64,000 bases of DNA from RGIG3178 sp942492795 (GTDB lineage: Bacteria; Bacillota; Clostridia; Christensenellales; QAND01), in assembly GCA_942492795.1 (NCBI GenBank), contig OW818639.1:2294001-2358000 (forward strand), written 5' to 3'. Shown here in pieces: positions 24,014 to 33,286 of the stretch (within the stretch, counting starts at the first letter, position 1; every line of letters starts with the position of its first letter). Both the position numbers and the translations under genes were made by a program. The notes under the pieces were generated by a model. The model was not told where the DNA came from. It made no database searches and was given only the letters and a program-made list of their open reading frames with translations.

Positions 24014-24709
24014 TTATTCAACGTCCATTTCATCTTCGTCCGCTTCGACAGGACCGTAATTCGCCTCATCGTCATCCGGTTTGCCGCCAACTCCGTTCAT
24101 GCCCGCAACATATTGTCCGACATAATCCACGCGCGGTTCAGCCAGCTCTTCTTCTTCCTCTTCGGCTTGCGCGATATAAGCCTGCACTTCTTCGGGCGCA
24201 TTCATGCGGTCGACTAGAGACAGAAGCTCATCCGAATAATGATGGATGCCCGCTTTGAACTCATCCAACAGGTTATTCAAAGCCAACAAATCCTGCTCCG
24301 CTTGCTGGATGTCCTGCTTGTAGCTATCCAGAATGCTCTGGGAATCCTCGTGCGCCTTTTTGAGCATCTGTTCGCTTTCCTGTGCGGCGCGATCGACCAT
24401 ATCATCAGCTTGCAGGCGCGCTTTGTTGTAAACATCGTCCGCTTCCCGTTTGGCGCTTTCCGTGATCTCTTCCGCAGCTTTATGCACGGTCACCATCGTA
24501 TGCATCATGGTGTTCTCCATGCCCCGGTAAGACTCAATTTGTGTATTGAGCGATTCAACACGCGCAGCCATTTCCTTGTTTTCGCGGGTCAGTTTGTCAA
24601 AGCTCTCGATCACTTCATCCAGAAAAGCGTCGACACTATCCATGTCATAGCCTTTAAAGCCTTTTGAAAAGTTCTTTTCATGGATTTGTTGTGCTGTCAA
24701 CATCGGCAT
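24014..24709 (-). CDS. divIVA: Cell division/polar growth scaffold DivIVA
   Basis: 231 aa. The lipid-binding N-terminus LTAQQIHEKNFSKGFKGYDMDSVDAFLDEV (about 4-33) is the DivIVA signature, followed by a long coiled coil (about 35-170) and an acidic tail. The protein binds curved membrane at division sites. It lies next to sepF, as is common, but ylmG and ylmH, which usually sit between them, are absent. Confidence 0.95.
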   Translation of the reverse strand: MPMLTAQQIHEKNFSKGFKGYDMDSVDAFLDEVIESFDKLTRENKEMAARVESLNTQIESYRGMENTMMHTMVTVHKAAEEITESAKREADDVYNKARLQADDMVDRAAQESEQMLKKAHEDSQSILDSYKQDIQQAEQDLLALNNLLDEFKAGIHHYSDELLSLVDRMNAPEEVQAYIAQAEEEEEELAEPRVDYVGQYVAGMNGVGGKPDDDEANYGPVEADEDEMDVE

Positions 24710-24731
24710 ATCTCTCCCTAATCAATGTCTT

Positions 24732-25379
24732 TTAGTATTCGCGCCTCGGTTTGTTGCCCAGAGTATAGAAGCTCTTGCCCTGAAGCTCCTCCGGTATGTT
24801 GCCGCTGATATCCACGTTGGCAGGCGCCAGAATGAAAATTCCTTTGGAAATCTTGTGGATATTGCCGTCGAGCGAATACACCGCCCCGGACATAAAATCC
24901 AGTATCCTCTGTGCGATATCCGTCTCAAGGCTCTCCAAGTTCACGATGATCGGTTTTTTGTTCTTCAGGTTGTCAATGATGTTTTGTGTGTCGTCATAGG
25001 TCATTGGCTGGTAGACGATCATCTTCATCTTGCTGCCGCTGTTGCTACTGCCCGATGAAAACCCGACGACGTTGCCACGATTGTCAGATGGCACTTCCGG
25101 CACCGCCTCTCTCGTGCGTTTAAAGTCGCGATTGGGTTTTTGAGGTTCACGTCCCGAGGGCTTTTGTACTTCGCGGCTGCGCTTGCTTTTTCCGCCGCGC
25201 AGGAAGGATCCCGAGTCCGCATCATCTTCCTGGTCATCCCGGGCATAATACGGATCGTCCTCTTCGTCATAATCACCGCTGTCTTCATCGCGGTAATCCA
25301 GTTCCTCTTCGGTACTTTCTTCAAGGCCGATGAAGTTCAACATCTTCCCAAAGAATTTCTTGTCCTTGTTGTTCGCCAA
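24732..25379 (-). CDS. sepF: Cell division protein SepF
   Basis: 215 aa. N-terminal amphipathic helix (FFGKMLNFIGL), an acidic and charged linker (about 20-115) and the C-terminal SepF domain (KMKMIVYQPMTYDDTQNIIDNLKNKKPIIVNLESL). SepF polymerises at the membrane and tethers FtsZ. The start is TTG at 25379, eight bases after AGGAGG. It lies between yggS and divIVA. Confidence 0.95.
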   Translation of the reverse strand: MANNKDKKFFGKMLNFIGLEESTEEELDYRDEDSGDYDEEDDPYYARDDQEDDADSGSFLRGGKSKRSREVQKPSGREPQKPNRDFKRTREAVPEVPSDNRGNVVGFSSGSSNSGSKMKMIVYQPMTYDDTQNIIDNLKNKKPIIVNLESLETDIAQRILDFMSGAVYSLDGNIHKISKGIFILAPANVDISGNIPEELQGKSFYTLGNKPRREY

Positions 25380-25403
25380 GGCGAAACCTCCTCACATACC
25401 CGT

Positions 25404-26093
25404 CTATACACCGGATCCAAACAATGCAGACCCTACGCGCACCATCGTGGAGCCGTGTTCAACGGCCAACCTATAGTCCCGGCTCATCCCCATGGAGAGC
25501 GTGTCCATGACAACATTCGGCCAGCTTTCTTTTGATAAAGATTCAAACATCGTCCGCATGGATGAAAAACATGCTCCTGCTGCCGGTTCGTCCGCGTTAA
25601 GAGGTGCCATGCACATCAATCCTCTGATCCTTACATGCGCGAATCCCGCACAGTTGTCAAGCATCTTCCGAATTTGAGATGGTTGGATGCCGCCTCTGTT
25701 TTCATCCTGATCAAAACGCACCTGAATCAATGCATTTGCGATGATATCTAGTTTTTGTGCCTGACGTTCCATTTCCCCGGCAAGCGAAAGCCTGTCCAAC
25801 GAATGGATGATCTGCACACGATTTATTATATACTTTACTTTATTGCTTTGCAATTGTCCAATGCAATGCCAACGTATCTTATCATCGCAAAGCTCCATAC
25901 GCTTGAGAAGATCCTGCACGCGGTTCTCCCCGAAATCCTTCTGTCCCAGCGCCGCTAAATTGCTGATTTGTTCAACGGTGCCGCCCTTGCTCACAGCGAC
26001 AAGCGTAACATCCGCCGCGCTTCTATTGGATTTTTGCGCCGCCTTTTCGATGGTTTTAAGAACATCGGCGTAAGCCTGCTTCATACGTTCCAT
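25404..26093 (-). CDS. yggS: PLP homeostasis protein YggS/PLPHP
   Basis: 229 aa. TIM-barrel PLP-binding protein; the PLP lysine is in LVAVSKGG near 36, and FGENRVQDLLKRM near 74 and LSMGMSRDYRLAVEHGSTMVRVGSALFG near the end are conserved. It keeps PLP levels balanced and has no known enzymatic reaction. It is the ylmE member of the division cluster of Gram-positive bacteria. Confidence 0.96.
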   Translation of the reverse strand: MERMKQAYADVLKTIEKAAQKSNRSAADVTLVAVSKGGTVEQISNLAALGQKDFGENRVQDLLKRMELCDDKIRWHCIGQLQSNKVKYIINRVQIIHSLDRLSLAGEMERQAQKLDIIANALIQVRFDQDENRGGIQPSQIRKMLDNCAGFAHVRIRGLMCMAPLNADEPAAGACFSSMRTMFESLSKESWPNVVMDTLSMGMSRDYRLAVEHGSTMVRVGSALFGSGV

Positions 26094-26096
26094 AGG

Positions 26097-27305
26097 TTAC
26101 CTCAACAGAATGACGGTCTTCTCATCCAGTTTCGTATCCTGGCTGAGGTTTTTTACAATGCAGCTCTTACCGTCATCGATGAGCACTTCCACCGGTACGA
26201 GCACGATGGTGTCGTTCTGCTCCACCTTGAGCATGGTCTGTTTGTTCTGTGTGAAAATGGCGTCGCTGGGAACCTTGTAACCCTCAAAGTTCAACAGAAG
26301 TCTGGCGTTGGCTGTTCTTACGCTCAGAAGCGGAGATACGTCCTCGCTCATCTCCAAAACGTACATCTTGCCGCCGCCTTCCGGAATGCGCACACTTAAA
26401 ACCTTGGCAGAATACGGGCGGTCATAGTACCCTTCAAAGGTCAACTGGGCGTTCGCGCCTTCTTTCATCTCGTCGATGGTATGGTTCGCATCCACGTAGA
26501 TAACACAGTACCATTTGTAGTTGTTGACCAGCCGGTAAAGCGGTTTTGTCGAGGTCGTGTCTTTCCCCGTTCCCGACACAACGCCTTTTCGTGCATTTTC
26601 GATATCGGTTTTGGTGATGGTGTCGAGGTTATAGGGCGTCAATTGCGTTTCAAATCCGTCCAGATAAAAACTGACGACGCCTCCGGAATCGGCTGTAATA
26701 TTCTCGCGCCAGTTGTTGAGCACAGCATCCGCTTGCACCTGCTGTTCATACAACGCGTCGAGTTTTGCGTTTGATTGAACTTTTTGCTTTAAGTAACCCT
26801 GCTTTTGCGTAAACAGTTCTTTGAGTTTGCGCTCGAGCAATACGATATCCGACGTTGAATCGCCTTGAACCACCGCGGCGATTTCCTGAATTTTATTGCT
26901 GATTTTCGAGTTGTACTCATTGAGGTCCTGATCGACCTTGTCGGCCCAAATCTCGTCCTCCTGCACCGTGCGGATCTGTTCTTCAACAGAGATCAAATCG
27001 GTTAACAGTTTGCTGCTAAACCCCCACTTGTATACCTGTGCAACCGTTGTGCCCTGTGTGATATTTTCGCCTTCTGTTGCAAAGAATGTCGCAGCGGCAT
27101 AGTTTATGACGGAAAATACCTTTTCATTGCGGATGATCACCACGTTGACATCGCGTTCAAGCGCCATGCCTTTGCCCACTTCAACCTTGCTTTCACGCTG
27201 GTTAACAAACAGCAGAAAAAATGCAATGGCAAATATAGCGAAACAGCCGGCCATAAGGACATAAAACCTTTTTGTGACCTTCCGCTTGCGTTTGCGTACA
27301 GCCAT
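26097..27305 (-). CDS. HlyD-like membrane fusion protein of the cell-division cluster
   Basis: 402 aa. One N-terminal membrane helix (about 14-33) with a basic cytoplasmic tail (RKRKRKVTKR), then an extracytoplasmic part with a coiled-coil hairpin (about 105-205) and beta-barrel segments (SGGVVSFYLDGFE, YVDANHTIDEMKEGANAQLTFEGY). This is the fold of periplasmic adaptor proteins of ABC/RND exporters, but no exporter genes are beside it. Similar genes often sit just upstream of yggS-sepF in Clostridia, so it may act in cell-envelope growth rather than export. Function not known. Confidence 0.75.
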   Translation of the reverse strand: MAVRKRKRKVTKRFYVLMAGCFAIFAIAFFLLFVNQRESKVEVGKGMALERDVNVVIIRNEKVFSVINYAAATFFATEGENITQGTTVAQVYKWGFSSKLLTDLISVEEQIRTVQEDEIWADKVDQDLNEYNSKISNKIQEIAAVVQGDSTSDIVLLERKLKELFTQKQGYLKQKVQSNAKLDALYEQQVQADAVLNNWRENITADSGGVVSFYLDGFETQLTPYNLDTITKTDIENARKGVVSGTGKDTTSTKPLYRLVNNYKWYCVIYVDANHTIDEMKEGANAQLTFEGYYDRPYSAKVLSVRIPEGGGKMYVLEMSEDVSPLLSVRTANARLLLNFEGYKVPSDAIFTQNKQTMLKVEQNDTIVLVPVEVLIDDGKSCIVKNLSQDTKLDEKTVILLR

Positions 27306-27357
27306 TCTCCCACTCCTTCATCCATGTTACATGAGGCTTATGCTATAGTATAACATA

Positions 27358-27382
27358 CGCGCCGTTTAAAAAAAACGGCGCG
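27358..27382. other. GC-rich perfect hairpin between gnd and the HlyD-like gene
   Basis: CGCGCCGTTT and AAACGGCGCG pair around five A (plus strand). It sits 73 bases after the gnd stop on the minus strand; the following T-run is poor, so it may be a weak terminator for gnd. Confidence 0.5.
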
Positions 27383-27455
27383 CGCGTATTTTGTCATAAA
27401 ATTGTAACTTATGATTTGCAGTTCGACCCAGTATCTTATGCTCCGGCGGCGTACG

Positions 27456-28868
27456 CTATTCGGTCCACTTCGTGTGAAAAATGCCTTCCCTGTCAATTCG
27501 CTTGTACGTATGCGCACCAAAGTAATCCCGCTGCGCCTGCAACAGATTGGCGGGAAGAACCTCGCTGCGGAACGCATCAAAATATGCCAGTGCCGAGGAC
27601 AGGCATTGTACGCTTATGCCATTTTCGGTTGCCATGCTTATAATCCGCCGCCAGCTTTGCTGGGAAAGCTGCATCTGCTCTATGAAGTACGGATCCAGCA
27701 TCAGGTTTTGCAATTCGGGGTTCTTCTCGTATGCCGAATTGATCTTATCCAAAAAACGGGCGCGGATGATGCAACCGCCTCGCCATAACAGCGAGATGCG
27801 GCCGAGCTTCAAATCCCACTGATACGCTTCCGACGCGGTCTTCAACAGATCGAATCCCTGCGCATACGCGCAGATCTTGGAGGCGTAAAGGGCTTTTTCA
27901 AGGTCACTGACCAATTGTTTGGCATCCTGAACCTTCTGTGCCGCAGGGCCTTGCAATAGTTTGGATGCCGTCAACCTGTTTTCTTTCTGTGCGGAAATGG
28001 CGCGGGCGAAGACCGCTTCGGCAATGGTGGGCGCAGGCACGCCGAGTTCCAACGCCGCCCGCGATGTCCAAATCCCGGTGCCCTTTTGCCCCGCGCTGTC
28101 GAGGATGATATCCACCATAGGTTTGCCCGTCAGATCGTCTGTCTTGCCCAGAATATCCGCCGTTATTTCGATCAGATAGCTCTCCAGCGCGCCGGTGTTC
28201 CAGCTCTGGAAAATTTCCTTCATTTCCTGAACCGAAAAACCGCCAAGTTTTTGAAGAAGCGCATATGTTTCGGCAATGAGCTGCATGTCCGCATATTCGA
28301 TGCCGTTATGAACCATCTTCACAAAATGTCCGGCTCCGTCTGAACCGATGTAATCGCAGCATGGTACATCTCCGGAGACTTTGGCGGAGATGGCCGTCAG
28401 AATCGGCGCCACAAGGTCGTAGGATGACCTGTCGCCCCCCGGCATGATGGACGGGCCGAGCCTTGCGCCCTCTTCACCACCGGAGATACCAACACCCATA
28501 TAGCGGATCTTGTGCACTTCCAGCATCTTGTTGCGCGCGATGGTATCCGGATAATGTGAATTGCCGCCGTCGATGAGGATGTCGCCTTCTTCAAGATAGG
28601 GCAGCAGCGTGTCTATCGTCGCATCCACCGCCGAACCTGCCTGAACCATCAGGATAATGCGGCGTGGCACTGCGAGCATCTCTACAAATTCCTGGGGCGT
28701 TTTGGCAGCCGTTATCCTTTTGCCCTCGCAGCTTTGTTTCATAAACTCTTCTGTCCGCGCATAGGTGCGGTTGTAAACCGCGACCGAATACCCGTGATCC
28801 TCTATGTTCAGCACAAGATTCTGTCCCATGACAGCCAGACCCACCAACCCGATATCCGCCTTTTCCAT
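27456..28868 (-). CDS. gnd: 6-phosphogluconate dehydrogenase, decarboxylating
   Basis: 470 aa, full length of the homodimeric long form. GLVGLAVMGQNLVLN near 8-22 binds NADP; GGEEGARLGPSIMPGG near 126-141 and HFVKMVHNGIEYADMQL near 184 hold the catalytic lysine and substrate contacts; IDREGIFHTKW is the usual C-terminus. Makes ribulose 5-phosphate. Start at 28868 (AAGAGGA in front). Follows a GDPD gene, with rpe close by, fitting pentose phosphate metabolism. Confidence 0.97.
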   Translation of the reverse strand: MEKADIGLVGLAVMGQNLVLNIEDHGYSVAVYNRTYARTEEFMKQSCEGKRITAAKTPQEFVEMLAVPRRIILMVQAGSAVDATIDTLLPYLEEGDILIDGGNSHYPDTIARNKMLEVHKIRYMGVGISGGEEGARLGPSIMPGGDRSSYDLVAPILTAISAKVSGDVPCCDYIGSDGAGHFVKMVHNGIEYADMQLIAETYALLQKLGGFSVQEMKEIFQSWNTGALESYLIEITADILGKTDDLTGKPMVDIILDSAGQKGTGIWTSRAALELGVPAPTIAEAVFARAISAQKENRLTASKLLQGPAAQKVQDAKQLVSDLEKALYASKICAYAQGFDLLKTASEAYQWDLKLGRISLLWRGGCIIRARFLDKINSAYEKNPELQNLMLDPYFIEQMQLSQQSWRRIISMATENGISVQCLSSALAYFDAFRSEVLPANLLQAQRDYFGAHTYKRIDREGIFHTKWTE

Positions 28869-28965
28869 TGTCATCCTCTTCTTCCTGTATATTCCGCACG
28901 TTGCGGTTGGTTTCATGCCGATGCGTATAACAATGCGATTTATCCTGCAACATGTTGAATTGATC

Positions 28966-29682
28966 CTATTGTCCCAAAGCCTTTGCAATATCCGGGGTGT
29001 TGGTGATAATGCCATCGACACCCTGTTCAAAACAGAATCGCATCACCTTCGGATCGTCAATTGTCCAAACGTTGATGATAACGCCGCTGTCGTGGCAATC
29101 CCTTGTGAGATTCCCGATTGAAAGGGAATTTTGTGACGGATGGATGGCGAATGCGCCGATATGCTTCGCATATATCCACGGATCCGCCAGAATGCCGCTG
29201 TAGAGCAACCCGGTGCGTGCGCTTGCGTCCAATGCCTTGATTCTCACCATGCTTGCGTGGTTGAAGGATGAATAGAGCACCTTGTCCACCATGTTGGTCG
29301 CCTTGACCAGTTCCAGCACTTTCTCTTCCATCCCGGCGTATTGCTCCACGCTGTTTTTAAGCTCGATATTTACCTCTATCGGCACTGAAGCGCAGAATGT
29401 CAGCACTTCCAAAAGCGTTGGAATATAAACACGCTGATTCAGCCGGTCGGTTTTAGCATCGAGGGCTTTTAACTGTTCATAGGTATGGTGTTTGATTGCG
29501 CCTGCACCAATCCATATCCGATCAACCGTTTCATCATGATGCACGACAACGACACCGTCTTTTGTCATCTGCACGTCCAGCTCAATGCCGTCCGCTTTTT
29601 GCGCTACCGCAAGCTCGAATGCCGACATGGTGTTTTCTGTTGCGTACGCGCTTGCGCCGCGGTGTGCCCAGATCTTAGTCAT
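28966..29682 (-). CDS. Glycerophosphodiester phosphodiesterase family protein
   Basis: 238 aa. Catalytic HRGASAYATENTMSAFELAV near 7-26 with His-Arg and Glu, then DGIELDVQMTKDGVVVVHHDETVDR near 34. No signal peptide, so cytosolic. Hydrolyses glycerophosphodiesters to glycerol 3-phosphate and an alcohol. Two bases after thiN. Confidence 0.95.
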   Translation of the reverse strand: MTKIWAHRGASAYATENTMSAFELAVAQKADGIELDVQMTKDGVVVVHHDETVDRIWIGAGAIKHHTYEQLKALDAKTDRLNQRVYIPTLLEVLTFCASVPIEVNIELKNSVEQYAGMEEKVLELVKATNMVDKVLYSSFNHASMVRIKALDASARTGLLYSGILADPWIYAKHIGAFAIHPSQNSLSIGNLTRDCHDSGVIINVWTIDDPKVMRFCFEQGVDGIITNTPDIAKALGQ

Positions 29683-29684
29683 TC

Positions 29685-30332
29685 CTATGAATGCTCCTCG
29701 GTAAGATTGACCAAAAGCAGTGCCGTTCCGGATTGCATGGAAAGCAGCGCGTCCTGCTGCACAACGATGTTGCTGATGCCAAGCGTGCTTCCAAGCATCA
29801 GCGGCGTATGCACAAGCGGATATTTCACCCCTGTCATTCGAAACACTTCCGTTTGCTGTATCAGCGGAATCAGTGAGAATGTATATCCTTTGTATCTGCC
29901 CAGTGAGATTTTCTCGGTGACGATATGAGCCACCTCCCTGCCGGATTCCATTCGCGCTTCAATGCCTTCCAGATGCAGCATCCATAGGCAATGGATGTTA
30001 CCCAGCGTGTGGTCCAGCCGGCCGCCCAATCCCCCGACGATCACCACTTTTTGCGCTCCCAATGCTATGGCTACGTTGCAGGCGGACTGTGTATCGGTTT
30101 CGTCCTTCTCCATGGGCAACGCTGTTTCCTTTGTGCCCTGTGAGAGAAGATCATGACGGTCCTGCACGCTTATCGAATCCATATCGCCGATGAGCATGTG
30201 GGGAACCATGCCAAGTCGGACGGCGTTGTGTGCCGCCCCGTCGCAGCAGATTACATAGTCGGCAGCATGGTACAACGACATTGCCCGTTCGTCGTCGGGC
30301 CACGTACCTCCGGTCAACAGAAGCGTTTTCAT
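29685..30332 (-). CDS. thiN: Thiamine pyrophosphokinase
   Basis: 215 aa. ICCDGAAHNAVRLGMVPHMLIGDMDSI near 28 and EKDETDTQSACNVAI near 76 are the ThiN/TPK signature; the C-terminal beta domain follows (YTFSLIPLIQQTEVFRMTGVKYPL). Makes TPP from thiamine and ATP, the effector of the TPP riboswitch at thiT. Start overlaps the rpe stop (ATGA). Confidence 0.95.
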   Translation of the reverse strand: MKTLLLTGGTWPDDERAMSLYHAADYVICCDGAAHNAVRLGMVPHMLIGDMDSISVQDRHDLLSQGTKETALPMEKDETDTQSACNVAIALGAQKVVIVGGLGGRLDHTLGNIHCLWMLHLEGIEARMESGREVAHIVTEKISLGRYKGYTFSLIPLIQQTEVFRMTGVKYPLVHTPLMLGSTLGISNIVVQQDALLSMQSGTALLLVNLTEEHS

Positions 30333-30976
30333 CCGCGTCTTAATGCGGATATGGCCGATGCCTTGTTCTTTGCGCCAAATATCGCGCTCCCGGCAACCAG
30401 CGTATCCGCCCCCCTGTCGATCACCTGACGGACCGTGTCGAGGTTGATCCCTCCGTCCACCTGTATCCTCAATTCTTTTCTTGCGGTCATCTGCCTTAGC
30501 TGGGTTATTTTTTCAAGGCATTCCGGCATGAATTTCTGCCCGCCATATCCCGGGTTAACCGTCATGACAAGCACCATATCCAGCATTTCAAGCACATTGG
30601 CAAGCGCCGATGCCGGCGTTTGCGGGGAAAGAGCTACGCCTGCGCGTACATTGAAACTATGGATAAGTTCGACCGTTTTTAAAAGATTGGTTTCCGATTC
30701 CGCATGTACCGTGATGATATCCGCGCCTGCCTTTGCAAAGGCTTCCACATGGCGGCTCGCTTCGTTGACCATCAGGTGGACATCCAGCGGTTTTTCCGTA
30801 TACGGGCGGATTGCCGCAACGGTCCCATGCCCAAAGGTAATGACCGGTACGAAGTTGCCGTCCATCACATCAACGTGGATCCAATCGGCACCGGCTATTT
30901 CGAGGTCTGCCACTTCACGTCCAAGCAGCGCAAAATCTGCGGACAAAATAGACGGGCATACGATGATATCATTCAT
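30329..30976 (-). CDS. rpe: Ribulose-phosphate 3-epimerase
   Basis: 215 aa TIM barrel. SILSADFALLGREV near 9, HVDVMDGNFVPVITFG near 35 with metal-binding His-Asp and VMTVNPGYGGQKFM near 138 are family motifs. Interconverts ribulose and xylulose 5-phosphate. Overlaps rsgA by eight bases. Confidence 0.97.
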   Translation of the reverse strand: MNDIIVCPSILSADFALLGREVADLEIAGADWIHVDVMDGNFVPVITFGHGTVAAIRPYTEKPLDVHLMVNEASRHVEAFAKAGADIITVHAESETNLLKTVELIHSFNVRAGVALSPQTPASALANVLEMLDMVLVMTVNPGYGGQKFMPECLEKITQLRQMTARKELRIQVDGGINLDTVRQVIDRGADTLVAGSAIFGAKNKASAISALRRG

Positions 30977-31847
30977 AACGGTTCCTCCATCTTAATTGAA
31001 CATCTTCTAAAATTTCCACATAGCGCGCATAGCGTGCCTGTGACAGCAATCCCTGTTGTGCTGCCGCCTTCACGGCACAATCCGGTTCCGATTGATGCAG
31101 GCATCCGATGAACCTGCATTTTCCTTCAAAGGGCTGAAGCTCGGGATACAGGGACTTTAGCTCGCAGGGATCCATCAAAGGCAATTCCAAAAGCGAAAAT
31201 CCCGGCGTATCAACCAATATTCCTCCATCGGTGGGGACAAGTTCCGCTTGCCTGGTCGTATGCTTTCCGCGATGGCTCTTGAGGCTCAATGCTGCGGTTT
31301 CCACAATCCTTTGCGGCAGCAGACACTTAAAAAGGCTGCTCTTGCCTACGCCCGATTGCCCTGCCAGGCAAACCGTTCTTCCTTTGAACAGCGCCTTTAC
31401 CTCCGCCAGCCCATCGCCCGTTGCAACGCTGATGCATTTCGGTGTAAAAGCAGCATAATCCCTAAGAAAGCCCGATGTCAATTCGGCGGATGCCCGTTCG
31501 GACTTATTCATAACACAAACGACGTCAATGCCGTTGCTGATCGCGTTGGCGCAGAGTTTATCCAACAGGTGATAGTCAGGCGATGGCAGCGAGGCGCTGA
31601 CGATCGCGCAGAGCAAATCGACGTTGGCAACGCGCGGCCTTAAAAGCAGGTTCTTGCGCGGCAGCAATTCTTCCATCGCGCCTTCTGTTCCCTCGTCAGG
31701 TTCAGCAAACAACACGCGGTCGCCGGGCAGAGGGGTCTGGTCGACATGACGGAATTTTCCCCGGGCTTTGAGCACACAGGTTTTATCGTCGTCATACAGC
31801 GTCGTATAATAGCCGCCGACGCCTTTTAGGATGATTCCCTGCTTCAT
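30969..31847 (-). CDS. rsgA: Small-subunit ribosome assembly GTPase RsgA
   Basis: 292 aa. OB fold at the N-terminus, circularly permuted GTPase with CVMNKSERA (G4), GQSGVGKSSLFK (G1) and DTPGFS (G3), then a zinc-binding tail with CRFIGCLHQSEPDCAV. GTPase of late 30S maturation. Coupled to prkC (ATGA overlap), a very common Firmicutes pairing. Confidence 0.97.
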   Translation of the reverse strand: MKQGIILKGVGGYYTTLYDDDKTCVLKARGKFRHVDQTPLPGDRVLFAEPDEGTEGAMEELLPRKNLLLRPRVANVDLLCAIVSASLPSPDYHLLDKLCANAISNGIDVVCVMNKSERASAELTSGFLRDYAAFTPKCISVATGDGLAEVKALFKGRTVCLAGQSGVGKSSLFKCLLPQRIVETAALSLKSHRGKHTTRQAELVPTDGGILVDTPGFSLLELPLMDPCELKSLYPELQPFEGKCRFIGCLHQSEPDCAVKAAAQQGLLSQARYARYVEILEDVQLRWRNRYE

Positions 31848-33286
31848 GGTTTCGATTCCGGGTTTGGCGTGGCCCCGGCTTTTTGATTGGCGACAACCAG
31901 ATCGATTTCGTCACCGGCGATCGCACCGCTTACAGCCTTCGGCTGCTGCGAGACGACGGTTCCGTCAACCATTCCCGGCATATACACCTCGCTGATCGTC
32001 CCCACCTTGAGTCCGGCTTCTTCAATTGCCTTTTTCGCCTCATTCGAGCTTAGCCCGACAACATCGGGCACCAGTATCTGCTGAGGACCGGCGCTGATCA
32101 CGAGGCGAACGTTCGTCTTCGCCTTGACCAGACTCGAGGGGGCCGGATCTTGAGAAACGACATGATCCTCCGGCACCGTGTCGCTGGGTGCCTGGACAAA
32201 TGTGACCACCAGATCCTCGTTTTTAAGCTTTTGCTGTGCCTGGGCGGAATTCAATCCCCTGACGTCCGGAACCGCTTTGAGTGTCCCGCCGGCGTTTTGC
32301 ACCAATGCCTGGCCTATCCAAAACAGGATGAGAAGAATGCAAAGCGCGCCGCTGACAAGGGCTACAATGCGCCCGATCGCATGTTTCGGGTTCCGTACGG
32401 GTTCTATGGCAGGCGTTGAGACCGGTGCTATGGAGCGCTTCGGCAGATCCGCAAAATGTCCTTCCGGCAACATGAGGCTGCGCTGAAGATCCTCGGCGAA
32501 TGCACGCGGACTTTGGTAGCGAAGCGCGGGATCCTTGGCGCACGCCTTCAATGTGCAGGCGCTCAGGCTATAGGAAATTGCAGGGTTTATCTCCTTGGGT
32601 GGAATCATTTCTTCCTGAATATGCTTGAGCGCCACCGATACAGTCGTATCCGCGTCAAACGGGACCGATCCGGTGAGCATCTCATAAAGCGTGACACCCA
32701 GCGAATAGATATCGGTGCGTTCGTCGATCTCCTCGCCCTGCGCCTGCTCCGGCGCTATATAATGCACCGACCCCAGCACATTTTCGCCGGAAAGCGTGAT
32801 GGTGGCGCTTCCCATAACTTTTGCGATGCCAAAATCGGTCATTTTGACATCTCCTTCACGGGAGATCAGTACATTTTGCGGTTTGACGTCCCTATGAATG
32901 ATGCCGTGCTCATGTGCCGTCTGCAACGCCGCACACAAAGACATGGCGATGCGGACGGATTCCTGCACGCTTAAACCGCCTGTGCGCTGGATTTGTTGTT
33001 TGAGCGTTTCGCCTTGCACGAGCTCCATCACGATATAATGGATTTCGTCGGCAAACCCGACATCGTAGACCTGCACGATATTCGGATGCTGGATATGCAT
33101 CATGGCATAGCCTTCACGACGGAATCGCTGCAGGAACTCATCGTTCTGTGCAAATCCTTCGCGCAGCACCTTGACAGCTACAATGCGATTGAGTTTGAGG
33201 TCCTTCGCGCTGTAGATGATGGCCATTCCGCCAAACCCTATCTCTTGCTGAAGTTCATAGCGATCGGAGAGTATACGCCCTGTCAT
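31844..33286 (-). CDS. prkC: PASTA-domain serine/threonine protein kinase
   Basis: 480 aa. Kinase domain about 10-270 with GFGGMAIIY (glycine loop), the catalytic Lys39, HRDVKPQN near 133 and DFG near 151, one membrane helix near 312-334 and two extracellular PASTA repeats (about 343-470) that sense peptidoglycan. Two PASTA repeats is fewer than the three to four of many PrkC. The protein phosphatase gene lies just upstream and overlaps by four bases, so both are coupled. Confidence 0.97.
   Translation of the reverse strand: MTGRILSDRYELQQEIGFGGMAIIYSAKDLKLNRIVAVKVLREGFAQNDEFLQRFRREGYAMMHIQHPNIVQVYDVGFADEIHYIVMELVQGETLKQQIQRTGGLSVQESVRIAMSLCAALQTAHEHGIIHRDVKPQNVLISREGDVKMTDFGIAKVMGSATITLSGENVLGSVHYIAPEQAQGEEIDERTDIYSLGVTLYEMLTGSVPFDADTTVSVALKHIQEEMIPPKEINPAISYSLSACTLKACAKDPALRYQSPRAFAEDLQRSLMLPEGHFADLPKRSIAPVSTPAIEPVRNPKHAIGRIVALVSGALCILLILFWIGQALVQNAGGTLKAVPDVRGLNSAQAQQKLKNEDLVVTFVQAPSDTVPEDHVVSQDPAPSSLVKAKTNVRLVISAGPQQILVPDVVGLSSNEAKKAIEEAGLKVGTISEVYMPGMVDGTVVSQQPKAVSGAIAGDEIDLVVANQKAGATPNPESKP

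Noticed and set aside
27358..27382. Firm call of a gnd terminator
   Set aside because: Stem is strong but no proper T-run follows on the gene's strand.
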